A stretch of 18,146 nucleotides of DNA, from positions 1-18,146 of the forward strand of contig JAKAPY010000014.1 of assembly GCA_021811925.1 (NCBI GenBank), given 5' to 3'. The translations under genes were made by a program, and so were the position numbers. The notes below the pieces were generated by a model that had not been told where the DNA came from, did no database searches, and was given only the letters and a program-made list of their open reading frames with translations. The DNA is from Thermoplasmata archaeon. Lineage in GTDB: Archaea; Thermoplasmatota; Thermoplasmata; Sysuiplasmatales; Sysuiplasmataceae. Positions 14,019 through 18,146 of this stretch are shown in pieces. Position 1 is the first letter of the stretch, and every line of letters starts with the position of its first letter.

Positions 14019-15082
14019 TGTGAAGCCTCCTTGCCCATGTTCCAGACAAAGAATATGAATCCTCCCTGGGATGCGGGAATCATCAGGAGCACTACGACAT
14101 AGAGCAGGAGAACGTTAAAAGGCAGTGTTACGCCGAACACAACTGAGGTAGCCTGGCTGCCACCGCCGCTCACAACTGACATAATCGCCATTATGACTAC
14201 GAGGAAAAGCGGAAACGCAACAACGACTGTCACAAAGGTCTCCGCGAACAGTCCGAGCGTTTCCATTTCCTGCTTTGTGTTCAGTTTTTCCTCCTTCTCG
14301 TATTGCTCTGCCTTGAGAAGGAAGTATGGCTTGAGGTGCCCGCCGGATGTCGCTGTGGTAACAACACCCTGGAGAAAATCCTGGAACTTTGTCGAAGGAG
14401 TCCTTGCAGCCGCGTTTCTTATCGCGGTGAGTATGTCGACTCCGAGCAGCGTTGTGTCCCTTGTTATCCACTCGGCCTCCTTCTGCACTTCACCGTAAAT
14501 GGGCTGCTTTGCAAGTTCGCTGAATATCACATCAATATTCACATCTGCCGAGGCGAGGGCGGAAATGAAGCTCATTGCGCTGCCTATATGCTTGTTTATG
14601 TCTCTTGCGCGGGAGGACGCTTTGGACGAGGGTATTGCCTTCAGCACCATGTATACGACTGCAGGAGGAATGAATGTGGTGAGGAATATGACTACCAGCC
14701 TTAACGCTATGACAGAATGAAGCAGGGTCAGTATGACCCCTCCGAAGACAACTCCAATTACAAGGCCCGCGATGGCTGCAATCAGGCTCGTCATCCATGT
14801 GACTGCTGTATACTCCTCCGGCCTGATTTTCATATGCGCCTTTATGAGGTTGTCTTCCAGCTCCTGGTTGACCTTGAACCTTGCCTCTACGAGCCTGTGC
14901 ATTGTCCTCCAGCAGAACTGCTGGTACGGGGAGAGCTTGACGTAATCAGGCACAGTTCCTGCGGGCAGCTTGATCGGGTGTGGCCCCTCGACCATCCTCT
15001 TTGACTTGACCGTCTTCGTGCCGAGAAATGACCTGTCCATGTCCTCGAACTTCGAGAATAGGTTTGACTCTCCTTCAGACAA
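14015..15082 (-). CDS. TadC/FlaJ-like pilus membrane platform protein 1
   Basis: A 355-aa membrane protein with a T2SF-type domain, predicted to form the platform with protein 2. A cytoplasmic N-terminal ~90 residues (including LSPYQQFCWRTMHRLVEARF) precedes segments at about 93-113 and 125-148. The T2SF helices (INKHIGSAMSFISALASAD, VQKEAEWITRD, TTATSGGHLKPYFLLKAEQ) are followed by segments near 280-303 and 314-346. The start is TTG 15082: it lies 9 nt after GGAGG (15096-15092), inside the end of ATPase 1, with an 8-nt overlap (TTGTCTGA). ATG 15040 is the alternative but has poorer spacing. The weak start codon may set a lower output than for its neighbours. Confidence 0.83.
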   Translation of the reverse strand: MSEGESNLFSKFEDMDRSFLGTKTVKSKRMVEGPHPIKLPAGTVPDYVKLSPYQQFCWRTMHRLVEARFKVNQELEDNLIKAHMKIRPEEYTAVTWMTSLIAAIAGLVIGVVFGGVILTLLHSVIALRLVVIFLTTFIPPAVVYMVLKAIPSSKASSRARDINKHIGSAMSFISALASADVNIDVIFSELAKQPIYGEVQKEAEWITRDTTLLGVDILTAIRNAAARTPSTKFQDFLQGVVTTATSGGHLKPYFLLKAEQYEKEEKLNTKQEMETLGLFAETFVTVVVAFPLFLVVIMAIMSVVSGGGSQATSVVFGVTLPFNVLLLYVVVLLMIPASQGGFIFFVWNMGKEASQ

Positions 15083-16799
15083 CTATAACATCCTCCTTGT
15101 CCGCATCACCTGTGTATTCGCGGACCATCTTCATTGTCTCATCCTGCTCCCTGTAATACCTGTTTATTAGAGACCAGATATCAAAGTGGTTTGTCATGTT
15201 CTTCTTAGCCATGTACCTGACGACGTCGATCCTCCTGCTGAATTCCTCATTGAATTCCTCATAGGTCCAGTTTTTCAGGTCCCTGAGCTTGTCGAACAGG
15301 GCGCTGTGGCCCTTGAACACGAATGCGTCCTTCACCTGGTCCCATTCGAAGACAACGTTGGTGATTATCTCATTTGTGCCGGGCTCGAAACCGATGAGTT
15401 CGACTACGTTCCTTACTCGCCTTGCATGCTGCTTGCCGATCCTCACCTGCTGCTGCACTATGACCGTCCTCAGGGCAGTCAGTAGTATACGCGGTATGTT
15501 GATTGGAGGGTTTTCAAGCCTGTTGATCATGAGCTTGACGCTGTCTGCGTGCATAGTGGAGTAGGTGGTGTGGCCCGTGGCCATAGCCTGGAACATAGTG
15601 TAGGCTTCCTTCCCCCTGACCTCACCCACAATGATGTAGTTGGGCCTTTGTCTCAACGCAGCCCTCACAAGGTCGAACATGTCAATCTCACCTGCTGTTT
15701 TTCCGTCGACACCCTTTTCGCCGACGCCGGACCTTGTTGTGCCCGGGATCCAGTTTTCGTGAGGCAGGTTTATTTCCCTTGTATCCTCCATGGTGACTAT
15801 CTTGGCGCTTGGTGGAATGAAGAGTGAGATTGCATTCAGCGTTGATGTCTTTCCATTCCCTGTTCCGCCGATGATCATTGCAGACTCTCCCGCCTCCACG
15901 CTCATCCAGAAGTATGCCATCATCTCCTCGGAAGCTGTGCCATAGTTAATCATGTCTACAGGGGTGAAGGGCCTTTCCTTGAACAGCCTGACGGTGAACG
16001 AAGATCCCCTGCTTGTGACTTCCCTTGCATAGGTTGCCTGAAGCCTGTGCCCCTCGGGAGTTGTTCCGTCAAGTATTGGGGTCGAGACGCTTATCTGCTT
16101 TCCACACTTCTGGCCAAGGTAAACAACAAAGGAATCAAGCTGCTCCTCGTTCATAAAGGTGACATTGGTCCGAACGCTTTCGTACTTCCTGTGGAATATG
16201 AATATGGGGACGCCGACACCGTCACAGGATACATCTTCGCTGTTCGGATCCCGTATAAATATATCAACAGGCCCGTAGCCTATGAAATCTCTGACTATGT
16301 AGTAGGCGAGCTTGTCCTTTGTGATAGGCGATGCTGAAAACCCCCTGGTGCTCAGGAAGCTTGCGATGCTTCTCTTGAGATACTCTTTCCTGTCCATCTT
16401 GTTCAGATGCTTGTATTCGTAATCAAGCGTCCTCTGCAGCGTGTCCTTGAGCAGATGAAGCAGTCTTGCTTCCGCTTCAGTGAGTTGCGGTTCAATTGCC
16501 TCAAGGAGGTACTCGCTTGTCTCGTTGTTGTACGTTGCCCGGATGTAGGAGTAAGGTTCAACAACAGGGTAGATTTCCAGCACTTCCATTGATGCAGACA
16601 AGAGCGGCGGTATCACAGTATAGACAGACCCTTTTCCCTCGGCCCAGTCGATCTTGCGCTCGACTTCGTCCCTTGGCATCAGTATCTTGACCTTCTTGTT
16701 ACCTTTCTTAGAAAGGAAGCGCTTGTATCCTTCCGAAATGAGCTTGGGAAGTGCCTTCCTGTTTGTCTCCTGCTGGTCATCACTGGCGACTGTTGCCAT
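15075..16799 (-). CDS. Type IV pilus/Tad-type secretion ATPase 1 (GspE/TadA superfamily)
   Basis: A 574-aa cytoplasmic ATPase, probably the pilus assembly motor. After an N-terminal domain of ~180 residues comes EDVSCDGVGVPIFIFHRKY, then Walker A GGTGNGKTST (from about 311), Asp box MEDTREINLPHENW (337 onward), Walker B RQRPNYIIVGEVRGKEA (383 onward) and an intact His box ATGHTTYSTMHADS (407 onward). All catalytic motifs of the family are present. The start is placed at ATG 16799, since GGAGG lies 7 nt before it but only 1 nt before the upstream in-frame ATG 16805, which overlaps the pilin-like stop. It also overlaps the next gene by 8 nt. It is the second gene of the operon, directly after a pilin-like gene, the usual place for the main assembly ATPase. 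Confidence 0.92.
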   Translation of the reverse strand: MATVASDDQQETNRKALPKLISEGYKRFLSKKGNKKVKILMPRDEVERKIDWAEGKGSVYTVIPPLLSASMEVLEIYPVVEPYSYIRATYNNETSEYLLEAIEPQLTEAEARLLHLLKDTLQRTLDYEYKHLNKMDRKEYLKRSIASFLSTRGFSASPITKDKLAYYIVRDFIGYGPVDIFIRDPNSEDVSCDGVGVPIFIFHRKYESVRTNVTFMNEEQLDSFVVYLGQKCGKQISVSTPILDGTTPEGHRLQATYAREVTSRGSSFTVRLFKERPFTPVDMINYGTASEEMMAYFWMSVEAGESAMIIGGTGNGKTSTLNAISLFIPPSAKIVTMEDTREINLPHENWIPGTTRSGVGEKGVDGKTAGEIDMFDLVRAALRQRPNYIIVGEVRGKEAYTMFQAMATGHTTYSTMHADSVKLMINRLENPPINIPRILLTALRTVIVQQQVRIGKQHARRVRNVVELIGFEPGTNEIITNVVFEWDQVKDAFVFKGHSALFDKLRDLKNWTYEEFNEEFSRRIDVVRYMAKKNMTNHFDIWSLINRYYREQDETMKMVREYTGDADKEDVIVV

Positions 16800-16801
16800 T
16801 T

Positions 16802-17761
16802 TCATTCCTCCGGAGCCACTGCCAGTGCAGCGTCAGTCAACGTTACTGAGCTGACACTTTTTATGCCGAGGTTCAACACGTAAAGCTGGTTGCCTGCGGA
16901 CTGCACTGTGGCCGTGTAGTTCGTGCCGTATACGAGGCCAGCCTGTGAGAAAGTGCTGTTGAAGAAGTTCAGCCATGCGAACGGATATGGGGTCCCGATT
17001 GTAATGTTCACACTAGATGTCTGCTGTGCCGCGCCAGCAAGCGTATATGTATTTTTCGAGAAACTGAGCAGGTGGGAACTGAGCGATACTGTGTTTGTCC
17101 CCGCATAGGTCAGATTTGTGGTTGTAGGGGTGGCCACAGAAAGCTCGAGCAGATCGAGATGTATGCCACCGAGAGTGCTGACACTGAACCCAGGTGCCGC
17201 TACCATAACCTGACCGTTGCTCTGGCCAAGTATCACAGCATCGTTCTCATAGAGCACTGTCTGAGGGATGTAATATCTGTTGGGTATGTTGACAACCACG
17301 CCGCCGCCCGTCGAGGATGTCAGGTGGTAAACCGCATTACCCAGGTTTGTGAGCCGATAGTGAAATGAGACGGTGAAGTACGGAATCGCGTTCCTGTCTT
17401 GAGGGATCACGTTCATCTGACCCTGTGTTCCAACCGCAAACATTGGTACACCGGAAGACCCCAAGGTCACCGGGCTGTAGGCTGAAAGAGTTGTGATCTG
17501 GGAGGAGGATGAGTACATCATAAGGTTGTCCACACTCTGCTTCAGTTCGGAAAACTGTGAAATGACGTTGTTGTCATGCTGATGCTCGTTTGCGGCCATC
17601 ATGGCCGGTACGTAGTGATTGGTAAACAGACCCAGGATTGAAAGAAAGACTATCAGAGCCAGTATTGTTCCGACTACAGAAGCCACGCCTTCGTCATCCT
17701 TTCTGATTTTCGAAGGCTTCAGTATTGATTGCTTCCTCTGGGACAATTGCATCCGGAGCAC
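16802..17761 (-). CDS. Type IV pilin-like protein of the pilus operon
   Basis: A 319-aa secreted protein with an archaeal prepilin N-terminus: a basic leader (RKQSILKPSKIRKDDEG, ending at Gly25), then VASVVGTILALIVFLSILGL as the helix that packs in a filament core. Cleavage after Gly25 is predicted. The rest is Ser/Thr/Val/Gly-rich beta structure, with Tyr- and Asn-rich strands and several N-x-S/T sequons (TNLTYAGT, SSVNITIG, FFNSTF, GTNYTATV). It is longer than typical archaeal pilins (about 100-200 aa), so it could be a large major pilin, a minor pilin or an adaptor. Starts: GTG 17761, or ATG 17752 three codons later. It heads the operon; its stop overlaps the ATPase 1 open frame by 4 nt. 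Confidence 0.8.
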   Translation of the reverse strand: MLRMQLSQRKQSILKPSKIRKDDEGVASVVGTILALIVFLSILGLFTNHYVPAMMAANEHQHDNNVISQFSELKQSVDNLMMYSSSSQITTLSAYSPVTLGSSGVPMFAVGTQGQMNVIPQDRNAIPYFTVSFHYRLTNLGNAVYHLTSSTGGGVVVNIPNRYYIPQTVLYENDAVILGQSNGQVMVAAPGFSVSTLGGIHLDLLELSVATPTTTNLTYAGTNTVSLSSHLLSFSKNTYTLAGAAQQTSSVNITIGTPYPFAWLNFFNSTFSQAGLVYGTNYTATVQSAGNQLYVLNLGIKSVSSVTLTDAALAVAPEE

Positions 17762-17790
17762 ACGTCCAACCTGAATGAGTTTGTTTTTCC

Positions 17791-17799
17791 TTATTTAAT
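17791..17799 (-). promoter_or_regulatory. TATA box for the pilus operon
   Basis: On the minus strand ATTAAATAA, followed by GG, is centred about 35 nt before GTG 17761 and 43 nt before ATG 17752. It predicts a start site near 17769 and a leader of about 8-18 nt. ATGATAA (minus, 17819-17813) lies just upstream and matches the arms found at the other pilin-like gene. No other promoter is evident within the operon. Confidence 0.6.
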
Positions 17800-17856
17800 T
17801 ATGATGTTCTGGTTATCATCGCCGTTCCCGATGCTGCGGGCAGCCAATTCCAGCAA

Positions 17857-17866
17857 CATATTTTAG
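17857..17866 (+). promoter_or_regulatory. TATA box for the dehydrogenase gene
   Basis: CATATTTTAG is centred about 27 nt before ATG 17889, the distance expected between an archaeal TATA box and the first transcribed base. The transcript therefore probably begins at the start codon (leaderless), consistent with the lack of any ribosome-binding sequence. Confidence 0.6.
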
Positions 17867-17888
17867 TGAGTTGCACCTACCCCACTTT

Positions 17889-18146
17889 ATGCCCACCAGC
17901 AATGAGTTCAGAGGCAAGTCCGTCGTTGTCACGGGAGGTACCTCTGGCATAGGGCTTGCAACGGCCCAGCTGTTCTTCACAAGGGGTGCAAATGTCATAA
18001 TCACCGGAAAGAACAGGGAAAAGGGAAAGAAGGCGCTCTCCCAGATGAAGGGAAAGGGGGATGTCGAGTTCTTCAAGGGAAATGTTGCAAGCTACCAGGA
18101 AACAGAGAAACTGATGGACATCGTAAGGAAGAAGCACGGAGCCCCC
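17889..18146 (+). CDS. Short-chain dehydrogenase/reductase, 3'-partial
   Basis: Start of an NAD(P)-dependent oxidoreductase of the SDR family; only the first 86 residues are in the window. The cofactor-binding Rossmann motif is clear: GKSVVVTGGTSGIGLATAQL (TGxxxGIG), then beta2 ANVIITGKNREKG, where the residues after it favour NADP, and the start of beta3 with DVEFFKGNVAS. The catalytic Ser/Tyr/Lys lie beyond the right edge, so substrate and activity cannot be judged. Divergent from the pilus operon with a 127-bp gap. The start is set by the first ATG at the predicted leaderless transcription start. Confidence 0.85.
   Translation, partial: MPTSNEFRGKSVVVTGGTSGIGLATAQLFFTRGANVIITGKNREKGKKALSQMKGKGDVEFFKGNVASYQETEKLMDIVRKKHGAP

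Noticed and set aside
1..18146. CRISPR arrays, insertion sequences, toxin-antitoxin or phage genes
   Set aside because: No regularly spaced repeats, transposase or integrase motifs, or paired small genes with such signatures were seen.

Overview
The window reads as a chromosomal segment of an archaeon, most likely a Thermoplasmata member (Thermoplasmatales-like). The sequence signs are an archaeal OB-fold single-strand binding protein with an RG-rich tail, a tRNA-Phe(GAA) with a 15-nt intron at the canonical 37/38 archaeal position, AT-rich TATA boxes about 25-30 nt before starts, GGAGG/GGTGAT ribosome sites, an A-type ATPase subunit E homologue, a short PiT/PhoU-like phosphate pair, and class III (type IV pilin-like) signal peptides. 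The lineage is an inference. No insertion sequence, CRISPR array or rRNA is visible.

Left part (1-7282): the end of an SSB gene with a hairpin terminator, then tRNA-Phe, both on +. Everything else up to 7282 is on the minus strand. Read in that direction it runs: PhoU-like DUF47 protein and PiT phosphate permease (1-nt overlap); a SufR-type Fe-S regulator with its own promoter; a palindrome-rich gap; a COG3375 GNAT-like protein; a small coiled-coil protein followed by an ATPase subunit E-like protein, which look like a detached peripheral-stalk pair; malic enzyme; and a GNAT acetyltransferase overlapping it by 8 nt.

Middle (7283-11160, + strand): a 650-aa surface protein with a type IV pilin-like N-terminus, two Ig-like repeats and many N-glycosylation sequons; a gap of about 600 bp without a convincing gene; and a solitary radical SAM/SPASM enzyme.

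Right part (11356-17761, minus strand): a tight five-gene pilus-type secretion operon in the order pilin-like protein, ATPase 1, TadC/FlaJ-like membrane protein 1, TadC/FlaJ-like membrane protein 2, ATPase 2. Junctions overlap or nearly touch, so the genes are probably translationally coupled. The unusual feature is two full secretion ATPases flanking one split (two-protein) platform. A divergent, apparently leaderless short-chain dehydrogenase gene runs off the right edge.

The two pilin-like proteins bracket the region and share related N-terminal sorting signals and TTATCA/TGATAA sequences near their starts. The simplest reading is a surface-appendage system whose operon supplies the motor and a small pilin, with the large pilin-like protein as a second substrate. 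No prepilin peptidase is encoded in the window.
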